A program made the translations under genes and the position numbers. Positions 1 through 8,960 of a DNA stretch of 64,000 bases are shown piece by piece; within the stretch, counting starts at the first letter, position 1; each line of letters begins with the position of its first letter. The DNA is from Mycobacterium sp. PSTR-4-N (GTDB lineage: Bacteria > Actinomycetota > Actinomycetes > Mycobacteriales > Mycobacteriaceae): positions 1 through 64,000 of the forward strand of contig NZ_JAKRFN010000021.1 of assembly GCF_022348085.1 (NCBI RefSeq). The letters run 5' to 3'. Under the pieces are notes generated by a model, which saw only the letters and a program-made list of their open reading frames with translations, was not told the DNA's origin and searched no databases.

Positions 1-1
1 C

Positions 2-304
2 TGGTGGCGCCCCGCGGCCACGGCCGCGGTGGTGGCAACCGTGCTCACCGTCCTGCTCGCCGGCACCCCGCCGCTGGCCGTGGCCCTCTCCGGCCTCGCG
101 GCCGCCGCCTATCTGGTCACCCGGCACGACGCCGCGACGGTGCCGACGATGACGACGGTGGTCGCATTCGCCGTCACCACTGCTCTCGTCGCCGCGGTGC
201 CCGTCGAGCTGCCGTGGATACCGCTCGCCGCGCCGCTGGTGCTCCTGGTCGCCTATCTGGTGGCGGTGCGGCCGTTCGTCACGCCCGATCGACCGAGCAC
301 CTGA
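2..304 (+). CDS. C-terminal end of a membrane protein (5' truncated by window)
   Basis: An open frame enters from the left edge and stops at 302-304. About 100 residues are visible. They form three or four hydrophobic stretches rich in Ala, Val and Leu, with a short polar tail ending in PST. I do not recognise the family. The composition and helix pattern only support the end of an integral membrane protein. The gene is followed by a 71-base gap and then the lyase-like gene on the same strand, so they may be co-transcribed. Confidence 0.5.
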   Translation, partial: WWRPAATAAVVATVLTVLLAGTPPLAVALSGLAAAAYLVTRHDAATVPTMTTVVAFAVTTALVAAVPVELPWIPLAAPLVLLVAYLVAVRPFVTPDRPST

Positions 305-375
305 TACCTCGATGCCGGCCGTCGCGAAGCCGGAGGTGCGGGTTCCTGTGCTGAGTCGTGCCGTAGCGTCGTGGC

Positions 376-1227
376 GTGAGCCGCGCCCTCGACATCCCCA
401 TCCCCGGCGGCCCCTACGCGCTCGCCCAGGGTCCGGACGGCGCCATCTGGGTGACCCTCATCCACAGCGGGGAGATCGCGCGGATCGCACCCGGCGGCGA
501 CGTCGACGTCCACCCCGTGCACCCGCAGAGCAAGCCGGCGGTCATCGTGGCAGCGCCGGACGGCGGCATCTGGTTCACCCGCAGCGGTGACGACCGGATC
601 GGGCGAATCGGGACCGACGGTGCGCAGCGCGAGATCGAACTCCCGCATGACAGTGCACCTTTCGGGCTCTGCGTCGGACCCGACGCAGCGCTGTGGTTCA
701 CCACGATGACCTCGGGCACGGTGTGCCGGCTCGGCACGGACGACGAGGTGGACGTCGTGGCCGTGCCCGGCGGCACCCCGTCGATGATCACCGCGGGTCC
801 CGACGACGCGATGTGGTTCACCCTGAACGAGAAGAGCGCAGTCGGGCGGGTGGACATGACCGGAAACGTCAGCGTCCGGCCGACACCGACCCCGGCGGCC
901 GGACCTGTCGGCATCGCGGCGACCCACGACGATGCGGTGTGGTTCACCGAGATCCGCGCAGACAGGCTGGGCCGCATCCCGATGAACGAGGCGATCCAGG
1001 AACTCGAGTTGCCGGGCAAACCCCATGCGGTGGTGGCCGACCACGCCGACGCGGTCTGGGTCAGCCTCTGGGAAAGCGACCAGATCGCACGGGTCGCCGC
1101 CGACGGGGAGGTCGCGACCATCGACCTGCCCGCAGGCAGCGAACCGCACGGACTCCTGATGGCAGCCGACGGCGGCCTGTGGGTCGCCCTGGAGGCGGGC
1201 TACGTCCTGCGGCTGCCCGTCAGCTGA
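376..1227 (+). CDS. Virginiamycin B lyase-like beta-propeller (streptogramin lyase family)
   Basis: A 283-residue cytosolic protein made of repeated blades, each with a WFT/WVS-type strand (IWFTR, LWFTT, MWFTL, VWFTE, VWVSL, LWVAL), as in the Vgb family. Vgb linearises type B streptogramins by a Mg-dependent elimination. From memory, S. aureus Vgb uses His228, Glu268, His270 and Glu284. Here a KPHAV segment gives His217, a SEPHGL segment gives Glu256 and His258, and Glu273 follows, so spacing close to a working site is preserved. The start is GTG; length is near the family's (about 295). The gene converges on zmp1 with one base between the stop codons. The true substrate could differ, as many propellers of this family are only annotated by homology. 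Confidence 0.8.
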   Translation: MSRALDIPIPGGPYALAQGPDGAIWVTLIHSGEIARIAPGGDVDVHPVHPQSKPAVIVAAPDGGIWFTRSGDDRIGRIGTDGAQREIELPHDSAPFGLCVGPDAALWFTTMTSGTVCRLGTDDEVDVVAVPGGTPSMITAGPDDAMWFTLNEKSAVGRVDMTGNVSVRPTPTPAAGPVGIAATHDDAVWFTEIRADRLGRIPMNEAIQELELPGKPHAVVADHADAVWVSLWESDQIARVAADGEVATIDLPAGSEPHGLLMAADGGLWVALEAGYVLRLPVS

Positions 1228-1228
1228 G

Positions 1229-3202
1229 TCAGTTCCAGATACGCACGCGCCGTTCGGGTTCCAGGTACAGCTCGTCGCTCTCGCTGACGTCGAAGGCTTC
1301 GTAGAAGGCATCCATGTTGCGCACCACGCCATTGCAGCGGAACTCCGGCGGGGAGTGCGGGTCGATCGCCAGGCGTCGGATCGCTTCGGCCTCGCGGGAT
1401 TTGGTGCGCCACACCTGGGCCCAGCCGAAGAACACGCGCTGCTCGCCGGTCAGCCCGTCGATCACCGGCGCCGGCCTGCCGCCCAGCGACAGCCGGTAGG
1501 CCAGCAGTGCGATCGAGAGTCCGCCGAGATCGCCGATGTTCTCGCCGACGGTGAACGCGCCGTTCACGTGATGTGACGGTTCGAGCCCGCGCGGGGTGAA
1601 CGTCTCGTACTGCTCGATCAAAGCCTTTGTGCGCGAACCGAATTCAGTGCGGTCCTCGTCGGTCCACCAGTCCACCAGGTTGCCGTCACCGTCGTACTTG
1701 GCGCCCTGATCGTCGAAGCCGTGCCCGATCTCGTGCCCGATCACCGCGCCGATGCCGCCGTAGTTTGCGGCGTCGTCGGCGTCGGCGTCGAAGAACGGCG
1801 GCTGCAGGATCGCCGCGGGGAACACGATCTCGTTCATGCCGGGGTTGTAGTACGCGTTGACCGTCTGCGGCGTCATGAACCACTCGTCGCGGTCGACCGG
1901 GCCGCCGAGCTTGGCGAGGTCGCGGTCGTACTCCAACGTGTAACCGCGGCGGTAGTTGCCGTAGAGATCGTCGCGGGCAATGACCAGCGAGGAGTAGTCA
2001 CGCCACTTCGCCGGGTAGCCGATCTTCGGCGTGAACTTGTCGAGCTTGGCGAGTGCCTTCTCCCGCGTCGCCGGGGTCATCCACTCCAGCTCGTTGATCG
2101 ACACCCGGTACGCCTCACGCAGATTGGCCACCAGCTCGTCCATCCGCGCCTTCGCCTGGGGCGGGAAGTACCGCTCGACGTAGAGCCGGCCCAGCGCGTC
2201 TCCCATCAGCGACTCGACCACCGACACGCCCCGCTTCCAGCGGTCGCGGATCTGCTCGGTGCCCGAGAGCAGCCGGCCGTAGAACGCGAAGTCCTCGGCG
2301 ACCAGCTCGTCGGTCAGCAGCGAGGCGCGGGCGTGGATGAGCCGCCAGCGCAGCCACGTCTTCCACGTCTCGAGGGACTCGCTCGACCACAGCGCGGCGA
2401 ACGCGGTCAGATAGTCGGGCTGGCGTACGACCACCTCGGCCGGGGACGCGCCCAGCGCGCCCAGCCAGCCGCGCCAGTCGAAGCCCGGCGCCTCGGCGAC
2501 CACGTCGGCCAGCGTGCGCAGGTTGTAGGTGAGGTCGGCGTCGCGGCGCTTGACCACGTCCCAGTGCGCGGCCGCGAGCTTGGTCTCCAGCGCGATGATC
2601 GTCGATGCGCTGTCGCTGTGGTCGCCTCCCAGGACGAGGGCGAACATCGCGGCGATGTGGCGGGGGTAGGCGGCCAGGATCTCGGCGTGCTGCTCGTCGC
2701 GGTAGTAGGACTCGTCGGGCAGGCCGATGCCGGACTGGGTCATGTGCAGCAGGTAGCGGGTCGAGTCCTTGGAGTCGGTGTCGACGTACACACCGGTGCC
2801 GCCGCCGATGCCGGTGCGCTGCAGCTCGCCGAGCACCCGGGCCAGCGCCTCGGGGGTGTCGGCGGCGTCGACGAGGGCCAGCTCCTCCAGCAGCGGGGTC
2901 AGCCCGCGCTCGCGAATCGTCTCCTCGTCCATGAAGCTCGCGAAGAGATCGCCGATGCGCTGCTGATCGGTCCCTTCCGGCGCGTGCGCCTCGGCCGCCT
3001 CGGTGATGAGGTCGCGGATCTGCTCCTCGGCGCGGTCGTAGAGCGTGCGGAACGCGCCGTCGGTGGCCCGGTCCGCGGGGATCTGGTACTCGGCGAGCCA
3101 GCGGCCGTTGACGTGACCGAACAGATCGTCCTGCGGTCTGGCGTCGCCGTCGACGTAGCGCAGATCGATACCGGACTTGAGGGATGTCGCTTCTACCGTC
3201 AC
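1229..3202 (-). CDS. zmp1: M13-family zinc metalloprotease, Zmp1 homologue
   Basis: A 657-residue peptidase of the neprilysin/PepO (M13) family. The zinc site HEIGH lies at residues 490-494, and the third ligand Glu554 lies in GENIGDLGG. The C-terminus ends RVRIWN instead of the CxxW of eukaryotic members. The GTG start at 3202 gives an N-terminus that quickly reaches the IDLRYVD and RPQDDLFGHVNGRW segments I recall from M. tuberculosis Zmp1 (663 aa). A longer frame upstream would overlap the divergent gene. In M. tuberculosis this enzyme is linked to inflammasome suppression; in an environmental species a peptide-processing role is likelier. It is divergent from the Rv0199-like gene with about 40 bases between starts. 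Confidence 0.93.
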   Translation of the reverse strand: MTVEATSLKSGIDLRYVDGDARPQDDLFGHVNGRWLAEYQIPADRATDGAFRTLYDRAEEQIRDLITEAAEAHAPEGTDQQRIGDLFASFMDEETIRERGLTPLLEELALVDAADTPEALARVLGELQRTGIGGGTGVYVDTDSKDSTRYLLHMTQSGIGLPDESYYRDEQHAEILAAYPRHIAAMFALVLGGDHSDSASTIIALETKLAAAHWDVVKRRDADLTYNLRTLADVVAEAPGFDWRGWLGALGASPAEVVVRQPDYLTAFAALWSSESLETWKTWLRWRLIHARASLLTDELVAEDFAFYGRLLSGTEQIRDRWKRGVSVVESLMGDALGRLYVERYFPPQAKARMDELVANLREAYRVSINELEWMTPATREKALAKLDKFTPKIGYPAKWRDYSSLVIARDDLYGNYRRGYTLEYDRDLAKLGGPVDRDEWFMTPQTVNAYYNPGMNEIVFPAAILQPPFFDADADDAANYGGIGAVIGHEIGHGFDDQGAKYDGDGNLVDWWTDEDRTEFGSRTKALIEQYETFTPRGLEPSHHVNGAFTVGENIGDLGGLSIALLAYRLSLGGRPAPVIDGLTGEQRVFFGWAQVWRTKSREAEAIRRLAIDPHSPPEFRCNGVVRNMDAFYEAFDVSESDELYLEPERRVRIWN

Positions 3203-3242
3203 CCCGACATCCTTCCAGAACTGCCCGGGTACCCTCACCGGC

Positions 3243-3854
3243 ATGCCCGATGACCAGCCCGGATCCAGCGCGGGCCCCGAACCCGACCGTGAGGAGGGGG
3301 CGCCGCACCGCACCGTGAGCGGCTACGGCATCGCCTCGGCGGTCCTGGCCGTCGTCGCCGTCGTCGCTGTCGTCCTGTCGGCGATGATCTGGACCGGCCA
3401 TCACAACGAGACCGAGGAACGGGCCTACCGCACCCGTGTGCTGCAGGCGGCCGCCGAGTGGACCGGTGTGCTGATCAACATGACCGCCGACACCGTCGAC
3501 ACCGATCTCGCCACCCTGCACGACGGCACCGTCGGCCAGCTCAACGCCGACTTCGAGCGGACCGTCGAGCCCTACCGACAGCTGGTTCGCACACTCAAGT
3601 CACGCACTACGGGCCAGCTCAACGCCGTCGCGCTGGAGAGCGTCTACCACGCTGCGCCCGGGATGCCCGCCGCACCGCCGCCGCCCGAGCTGGCCGGGTT
3701 CGCCAGCCGGACCGACACGGTGTTGGTGGTCGCCACATCGCTGAGCGAGAACGCAGGCACCGACACACCCCAGACCGTGCGGTGGACGCTGCGCCTCGAC
3801 GTCTCCGATGTCGACGGCAGACTGCTGATCTCCCGGCTGGAGCCCATCCGATGA
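3243..3854 (+). CDS. Rv0199-like Mce-associated membrane protein
   Basis: A 203-residue protein with a charged N-terminus, one membrane helix at about residues 30-48 and an extracytoplasmic domain. The layout (helix, then a conserved segment with TVDTDLATLHDGTVGQL) is that of Mce-associated (Mam) proteins, whose exact function is unclear; some stabilise Mce lipid importers. The ATG at 3243 was chosen because it puts only a short charged tail before the helix. Its stop overlaps the start of the next gene (ATGA, 3851-3854), so the two form an operon. It matches Rv0199 by position and recalled similarity. Confidence 0.75.
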   Translation: MPDDQPGSSAGPEPDREEGAPHRTVSGYGIASAVLAVVAVVAVVLSAMIWTGHHNETEERAYRTRVLQAAAEWTGVLINMTADTVDTDLATLHDGTVGQLNADFERTVEPYRQLVRTLKSRTTGQLNAVALESVYHAAPGMPAAPPPPELAGFASRTDTVLVVATSLSENAGTDTPQTVRWTLRLDVSDVDGRLLISRLEPIR

Positions 3855-4540
3855 AGAACCTGCTGCGCGTCGCGCTCTTCGATGTGCTCGCACCGCTGGC
3901 CGCCGTGGCCGCACTGATCTACATCGGCATGGCGCTGGCCTGGCCGCTGTGGTGGGTGTCGGTGTGTTCGGTGCTGTGCCTGCTCGTGGTCCAGGGCGTG
4001 ATCGTCAACATCGTGCTCGCCCGCCGCGACGCGGTGACTGTCGGTACCGACGACGACGGGCCGGGGCTGCGGCTGGCGGTGATCGGGACGGCGGCGGCCG
4101 CACTGATCGCCGCGGCGGTGGTCGGCTACACGCAGTGGACGGTGCCCGATCGCACGTTGAACTCCGACAGTGTCGAGGTCAACGGCATCGCCAGCAGTGT
4201 CGCCGAGGCGTCGGCGACGTTCACGCCGCAGGATCCGACCGCCTCGATCGACCGCGCGACGCAGATGATGTCGCCCGAGAGCGCGCAGCGGTTCAAGGCC
4301 GATTTCGCCACTGTCGCCAAGGATCTGGGCGGGCGCAATGTGTCGGCGCAGGCCAGCACGGTGTCGGCAGGCGTGGAGGCCATCGGGCCGCAGGCGGCGA
4401 GCGTGGCCGTGGTGCTGCGCGGTACGCAGAGTTCGCCGGGCAAACCGACCGACAGCGCGGTGCTCGCGCTGCGGGTGTCATTGGTCAAGACCGACGGCCG
4501 CTGGCTGGTCGAAGACGTCTCGCCGCTGCACTCCCGCTAG
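3851..4540 (+). CDS. Rv0200-like membrane protein with Mam-type C-terminal domain
   Basis: A 229-residue protein with two or three hydrophobic helices in the first 90 residues, followed by an outside domain of about 130 residues. That domain has the cystatin-like pattern of Mce-associated proteins (ATFTPQDP, then TDGRWLVEDVSPL near the end). It is translationally coupled to the preceding Rv0199-like gene by a 4-base overlap. The pair likely acts together at the membrane, but no catalytic residues are visible and I cannot assign an activity. Confidence 0.75.
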   Translation: MKNLLRVALFDVLAPLAAVAALIYIGMALAWPLWWVSVCSVLCLLVVQGVIVNIVLARRDAVTVGTDDDGPGLRLAVIGTAAAALIAAAVVGYTQWTVPDRTLNSDSVEVNGIASSVAEASATFTPQDPTASIDRATQMMSPESAQRFKADFATVAKDLGGRNVSAQASTVSAGVEAIGPQAASVAVVLRGTQSSPGKPTDSAVLALRVSLVKTDGRWLVEDVSPLHSR

Positions 4541-4569
4541 TCAATGCTGGTACGCCAGTGAGAAGCCAG

Positions 4570-4597
4570 GGTCGTGATCGGCGCCCCGATCACGACC
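4570..4597. terminator. Perfect hairpin between convergent genes
   Basis: Twelve-base perfect arms, GGTCGTGATCGG and CCGATCACGACC, enclose a 4-base loop CGCC. They sit in the 84-base gap where the Rv0200-like gene (+) and the Rv0201c-like gene (-) converge. There is no T-run, as is common in mycobacteria. A bidirectional terminator is the simplest reading. Confidence 0.7.
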
Positions 4598-4624
4598 GGG
4601 AATGCGCTTCCGCGGCGAGGTGGG

Positions 4625-5128
4625 TCAGCGCTGGCTGCGCATCTTCGCGAAGCGCTCCGACAGCCGGCCCATCCTGATCATCAGCGACGCCGGCGGGCTG
4701 ACGGTGCCGCCGAGGTAGGCGGCGAAGTCGACGGGAGCCACCCCGATCCGCGAGGCGAACTCCTGCTCGCCCAGGCCCGAGCGCTCGAGCAGCAGCCGCA
4801 CGTGACGGCCCACCTCGGCGCATTCGTTGGCCTCGAGATGCTCCCGGGTGCGCACCAGCACCTCCGACATCGCCTTCGACACCCCGTACGGCTCGGCGGT
4901 CTCGAGGACCTCTTCGACCTGACGGGCGGTACGGCCGTAGGGATCGCGCTTGATGGCCACCACGATGCGCTGCCAGACGGCGAGGTCGTCACGCTCGAGC
5001 GCGGCCCGGATGGCAGCCGTCGGCCAGAACTCGACGGGCCGGTCGTCGGAGCGCGTGCCCGGCGACGACCGCTGTTCCGGCGACGACCGCTGTTCCGGCG
5101 ACGACCGCTGTTCGGACGACACAGTCAC
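4625..5128 (-). CDS. Rv0201c-like protein with XRE-type helix-turn-helix segment
   Basis: A 167-residue soluble protein. The GTG start at 5128 overlaps the mmpL11 stop (GTGA, 5125-5128), so it is the second gene of that operon. The N-terminus holds the hexapeptide EQRSSP repeated three times, encoded by an 18-bp tandem repeat. The rest is alpha-helical. The last 55 residues (from about LLERSGLGEQEFASRIGVAP) read like a lambda-repressor-type HTH. A regulatory or DNA-binding role is therefore possible, but no partner or operator is known to me. Confidence 0.65.
   Translation of the reverse strand: MTVSSEQRSSPEQRSSPEQRSSPGTRSDDRPVEFWPTAAIRAALERDDLAVWQRIVVAIKRDPYGRTARQVEEVLETAEPYGVSKAMSEVLVRTREHLEANECAEVGRHVRLLLERSGLGEQEFASRIGVAPVDFAAYLGGTVSPPASLMIRMGRLSERFAKMRSQR
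5061..5114. repeat. 18-bp tandem repeat, three copies, inside coding sequence
   Basis: Units at 5061-5078, 5079-5096 and 5097-5114 read GGCGACGACCGCTGTTCC; the last copy has one terminal change. The period is a multiple of three, so copy number changes would add or remove one EQRSSP unit without breaking the frame. Confidence 0.95.
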
Positions 5129-8040
5129 CTCGCCTCCTCCAACATCGCCACTGCGACCGACAGGCACCGCTGCCTGGCTGCGGCCCACTCGGTCTCCGCG
5201 TCGGGCCCCGAGGCGGCGACGTCGGGCCCGTCGGAAGGCCGGGGATCGGCCAGGCGGCGCACCAACTGGGTGGCCACCCAGTGCTCACGCGCCGGTTGAC
5301 CACAGTAGTACCGGTCCATGCCGGTGAGTACTTCCGCCGCGGTCTGCGTGTCCATCGAGGCGACGAGTTCGGCGAACTCCGAGTAGTCGCGGGCGCTGTT
5401 GCGCTCCATGATCAGGAAGCTCTTCAACCGCAGGGTCTCGGCACCGGTGGGGATCTGCAGCCGGTCTCCGGTGGGCAGCAGCACGTTGGTGGTCTCCATC
5501 GGGCTGATCCGCTCCAACTGCGCGGGACCGGCTCTTTCGGTGGCTCTTTCTATGGCCAGGGCGTCGAGCGCCACGTCGAGGCGGCCCCGCCACATGGTGA
5601 CCGGATGCTTGGGCAGCTTCACTGCGACGGTCTTGCCGTGCGCCCGGTTGCTGATGGCCGCCGGCACCCGTCCCTCGTTCTTCAACCGTCCCGGCACCAA
5701 CTTGCCGCACGGTTGGCAGCCGCTGAAGGCCAGCGGGTCTGCCACCGTGATTGCCTGTGGCGCAAGGGTTTTGAGCTTCGCCGCCGATTTGACGACGGTG
5801 CGCAGGTCGGCCCCCGACGGCGCGAGTGCCGAGATGTCGTCGGGGATGATGATGAGGTCGCCGATGTCTGCCTTGGGCAACGGCTTCTCGAAGTCCACCG
5901 ACGGCAGCACCCGGTCCAGCCAGCGCGGCAGCCACCAGTTCCACTCGTCGAACATCGCCATCAGCGCGGGCACCAGCACCAGCCGCACCACCGTCGCGTC
6001 CACGGCGATCGCGACCGCGCACGCCACGCCGAGCTGGGCCACCAGCGGCATGCCGGCGAACGCGAATCCGATGAACACCGCGATCATGATCAGCGCGGCG
6101 CTGGTGATGGTGCGGGCACTGGTCGACACCCCGTAGGCGACCGCGTCGCGGGTGTTACCGGTCTGCAGGAACCGCTCCCGAATCCGGGTGAGCAGGAAGA
6201 TCTCGTAGTCCATCGACAGGCCGAAGGTCAGGGCGAGCACCAGCGGCGGGATCGTGCTGTCCAGCGACGAGAGCTGTTTGAAGCCCAGACCCTCCAACCA
6301 CCCCCACTGGAAGACCGCCACCAGGGAGCCGTAGGCGGCCGCCACCGAGAGCACGGTCATCACCACGCCCTTGAGCGCGAGGAACACCGAGCGGATCGAC
6401 ACCAGCAGCATCACGAACGCGATGAGCGCGACGAACGCGAACACCGCCGGTTGGATCGCGGCGACCCTGTCGTCGAAGTCCTTGATCAACGCCGTGGGCC
6501 CGCCCACCGAGATCGTCGCGTTGCCCCTCGCCACCGCGGGTAGTTGTGCCCGCATCCAGTCGACGGTGTCGCGCGCGCCCATGTCCTCCGGATCGACCGA
6601 CAGCACCGCGGAGAGCAGCGCGCTGCGGTAGTCGGTGCCGAACACCGCCGGAGACACCGACACCGTGTTCGGCGCCTGGGCCATCTTCTGCCGGATCGCG
6701 TCGAGCAGCGGCTGTTTGGCCGGCGCGGACGCGGCGTTGCCGTCGGGGAACGTGACCAGCACGCGGACCGGGCCGAGCGCGCCGGGGCCCAGCGCCTCGG
6801 CTGCGGCGTTGACGCCACCGCGGATCTCGTGGGTGGGATCGAACTGTCGCTGCATGCTGTTGCCGAGCGCCATGGAGAAGGCCGGCGCCGCCAGGGCCAG
6901 CAGCAGCGCCGCCGCACCCAGCGCCGACAACCACGGCCTGCGCATCACCCCGCCCGTCCAGCGGGTCCAGAACTTGGACTGCGTCGCCTCGATGCCGCGG
7001 CCCCAGTGCAGGTACGACGAGCGTCGCGCGGCCCGACGGCCGAACGTGGCCAGGACCGCGGGAGTCAGCGTCGTCGACGTGAGGACGGCCACCGCGACGG
7101 CGAGGATCGCGCCGGTGGCCATCGACCGCAGCACGGGCGTGTTGATCAAGTAGATGCCGGTGACGGACGCGATCACCGTCAGACCCGACAGCACCACCGC
7201 GAGCCCCGACGTCGCCATCGCGGCGTCGGCAGCGTCCTGCGGCTCGCGGCCGGCGCGCAGTTCCTCGCGGAAGCGCATCAGGATGAACAGCGAGTAGTCG
7301 ATGGCCACGGCGATGCCGAACATCGAGACGGTCGAGGTCACGAACACCGACATCGTGGTGTACATCGAGAGCCAATAGACCAGGCCCATCGTGACCGCGA
7401 CTGTGCACACACCCAACAGCAGCGGCATCGCCGCGGCGGCGAACGACCCGAACACCGCCAGCAGCACGATCAGCACGATCGGCAGGTTCCACCGCTCGGC
7501 CTGGGCGATGTCGTGTTTGGTGGCCAGCGTCGCCGCGGCGCCCAACGCGCCCTGCCCGATGACGTAGAAGCGCACCTTGCCGTTCTCGGTCTGGCCCGGG
7601 TCTTCGCCGACGATGCCGACTTTCTGGCGCAGTTGCTTGGCGATGTCGACCGCGCCGGTGTTCTCGAACCCGAGCTGCAGCGTGATCACATAGGGCCGGT
7701 CGGGCTGGGGTGGTGGTTGACCCGGGTTGGGCATCACGGTGACGCTGGGCACCTCGGCGGCGATCTTCTCCAGATACGCCACCGCGGCGTTCATGTCATC
7801 GAAGGAGGCGTCCGGTCGGGGTGCGGCGACCAGCGCCAACGGGGATGCACCTTGGTCGGGGAACTGTGCCTCGAGTTGGCGCTGCACGTACAGCGACTGT
7901 GAGCCCTCGACCTCGAAACCGCCGCCGGTCAGGTTGCCCGACTGGTTCATCGCGAGGTAGATCGAGGGGACGAGGAGCAGCAGCCACACCGCGAAGACCG
8001 CCCAGCGGAATCTGCGCAGGTTGCTGCTCACGCGCATCAT
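5125..8040 (-). CDS. mmpL11: RND-family lipid/haem transporter MmpL11
   Basis: A 971-residue MmpL protein. It has an N-terminal helix, a first periplasmic domain, a helix bundle with VAIDYSLFILMRFREE (proton-relay Asp-Tyr), a second periplasmic domain, a second bundle with LSMDYEIFLLTRIRERF, and a cytosolic tail of about 200 residues. In M. tuberculosis and M. smegmatis MmpL11 exports monomeromycolyl diacylglycerol and a mycolate wax ester, and has been linked to haem uptake with Rv0203. The ATG at 8040 (MMRVSSNLRRFRW) matches the recalled start of the Mtb protein (966 aa). The frame continues 57 residues further upstream without family features. The gene is divergent from two haemophore-like genes. 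Confidence 0.92.
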   Translation of the reverse strand: MMRVSSNLRRFRWAVFAVWLLLLVPSIYLAMNQSGNLTGGGFEVEGSQSLYVQRQLEAQFPDQGASPLALVAAPRPDASFDDMNAAVAYLEKIAAEVPSVTVMPNPGQPPPQPDRPYVITLQLGFENTGAVDIAKQLRQKVGIVGEDPGQTENGKVRFYVIGQGALGAAATLATKHDIAQAERWNLPIVLIVLLAVFGSFAAAAMPLLLGVCTVAVTMGLVYWLSMYTTMSVFVTSTVSMFGIAVAIDYSLFILMRFREELRAGREPQDAADAAMATSGLAVVLSGLTVIASVTGIYLINTPVLRSMATGAILAVAVAVLTSTTLTPAVLATFGRRAARRSSYLHWGRGIEATQSKFWTRWTGGVMRRPWLSALGAAALLLALAAPAFSMALGNSMQRQFDPTHEIRGGVNAAAEALGPGALGPVRVLVTFPDGNAASAPAKQPLLDAIRQKMAQAPNTVSVSPAVFGTDYRSALLSAVLSVDPEDMGARDTVDWMRAQLPAVARGNATISVGGPTALIKDFDDRVAAIQPAVFAFVALIAFVMLLVSIRSVFLALKGVVMTVLSVAAAYGSLVAVFQWGWLEGLGFKQLSSLDSTIPPLVLALTFGLSMDYEIFLLTRIRERFLQTGNTRDAVAYGVSTSARTITSAALIMIAVFIGFAFAGMPLVAQLGVACAVAIAVDATVVRLVLVPALMAMFDEWNWWLPRWLDRVLPSVDFEKPLPKADIGDLIIIPDDISALAPSGADLRTVVKSAAKLKTLAPQAITVADPLAFSGCQPCGKLVPGRLKNEGRVPAAISNRAHGKTVAVKLPKHPVTMWRGRLDVALDALAIERATERAGPAQLERISPMETTNVLLPTGDRLQIPTGAETLRLKSFLIMERNSARDYSEFAELVASMDTQTAAEVLTGMDRYYCGQPAREHWVATQLVRRLADPRPSDGPDVAASGPDAETEWAAARQRCLSVAVAMLEEAR

Positions 8041-8320
8041 GAACTGCTGGATGGGACGTCCCCACTTTCTCCCCGGCCTTTCGTAGCGAAAGGGTACAGC
8101 AGTCGGTTGTGAGGACACCTGCGCAAATGCTCCTGCCGGAGATGCCTCATGCAGCTCTAATTCGCGCCCTGCCCGATCGCTCGATTGGGCGTCGGGCGCC
8201 GGTGATGGCACGATGGCCTCGAGGTGGGCTAGATGATGTCCGTCGGTCGGGGATCTTTGCTGTTGACCGTAGGAACGCCTGCGGCGTCACCGGGCGCCCG
8301 CGGGCCGTGAGGAGTTCGTC
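8041..8320. promoter_or_regulatory. Divergent promoter region, mmpL11 / haemophore-like genes (280 bases, no gene)
   Basis: The longest gene-free stretch in the window. It contains a short hairpin around 8172-8193 (GCCCGATCG / CGATTGGGC), a TTGACC hexamer near 8263 that could serve the rightward gene, and a GAGGAG ribosome binding site just before the ATG at 8321. I see no clear operator palindrome. Confidence 0.4.
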
Positions 8321-8836
8321 ATGTTTGCACGCACGATGTCCACCGCGCGCCGGGTGGGCGCCGCGACCGCGGTCGTCGTCGCCGCCGGTGGTGCCGCGGT
8401 GCTGATGGCCGGGCCGGGCGCGCCGGCCGGGCAGGCCGGGCCGGACCCGTGCGCGGCCAGCGAGGTCGCCAAGACCGCAGGTGCGGTGGCCACCGACACC
8501 GGCACCTATCTGGAAACCCACCCGCAGACCAACCAGGCGCTGACGCTGATCGCCAAGCAGCAGGGTGGAGCGCAGTCCCTGGGCGCACTCAAGTCCTACC
8601 TGGACGCCAACCCTCTCGTTCAGGCCGATCTCCAGCGCCTGCAGAAGCCGTTGACGTCCTTGGCCGCTCAATGTCAGCTGCCGGTGACGTTGCCGCAATT
8701 GCTCGGTCTGGTGCAGGCCGCCTCGCCGGGCGCCGCCTCGCCAGCGTCGCCCGTGTCGTCTCCTGCCGCGGCGAGCATGGGTGCTGGGGCGGCCGAAGCC
8801 ACCCCCGGGGAGGCCCCGACGGCGCCGCTGCGGTGA
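8321..8836 (+). CDS. Secreted haemophore-like protein (MHB family), paralogue 1
   Basis: A 171-residue exported protein with a Sec signal or anchor at residues 1-35, a helical core with paired cysteines (Cys44 and one in AAQCQLP), and a low-complexity Ala/Pro/Ser tail of about 45 residues. The core resembles Rv0203, the mycobacterial haemophore. The YLETH segment gives Tyr63 and His67, the Y-x3-H spacing I recall for the Tyr59/His63 haem ligands of Rv0203; the later His is not evident. A GAGGAG ribosome binding site precedes the ATG. It is divergent from mmpL11, which fits a haem-acquisition role. Confidence 0.78.
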   Translation: MFARTMSTARRVGAATAVVVAAGGAAVLMAGPGAPAGQAGPDPCAASEVAKTAGAVATDTGTYLETHPQTNQALTLIAKQQGGAQSLGALKSYLDANPLVQADLQRLQKPLTSLAAQCQLPVTLPQLLGLVQAASPGAASPASPVSSPAAASMGAGAAEATPGEAPTAPLR

Positions 8837-8960
8837 GGAGATTTCTCACCAACCGTTAATTGCTCGGCAGGAAAGTCGGCTACCGGTCTGCTTAGCTTTC
8901 TAGGATGGTCGGCAGACCGGCCCGACAGGCGCCGGCTCCACCACTGCTGAAGGAGACTTC

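Noticed and set aside
1721..3253. 510-codon open frame on the + strand opposite zmp1
   Set aside because: It is the antisense of a well-supported M13 protease; composition is Arg/Val/Gly-rich with no domain pattern.
8041..8211. N-terminal extension of MmpL11 by 57 residues
   Set aside because: No family-like sequence; the MMRVSSNLRR start at 8040 matches known MmpL11 proteins and leaves the divergent promoter free.
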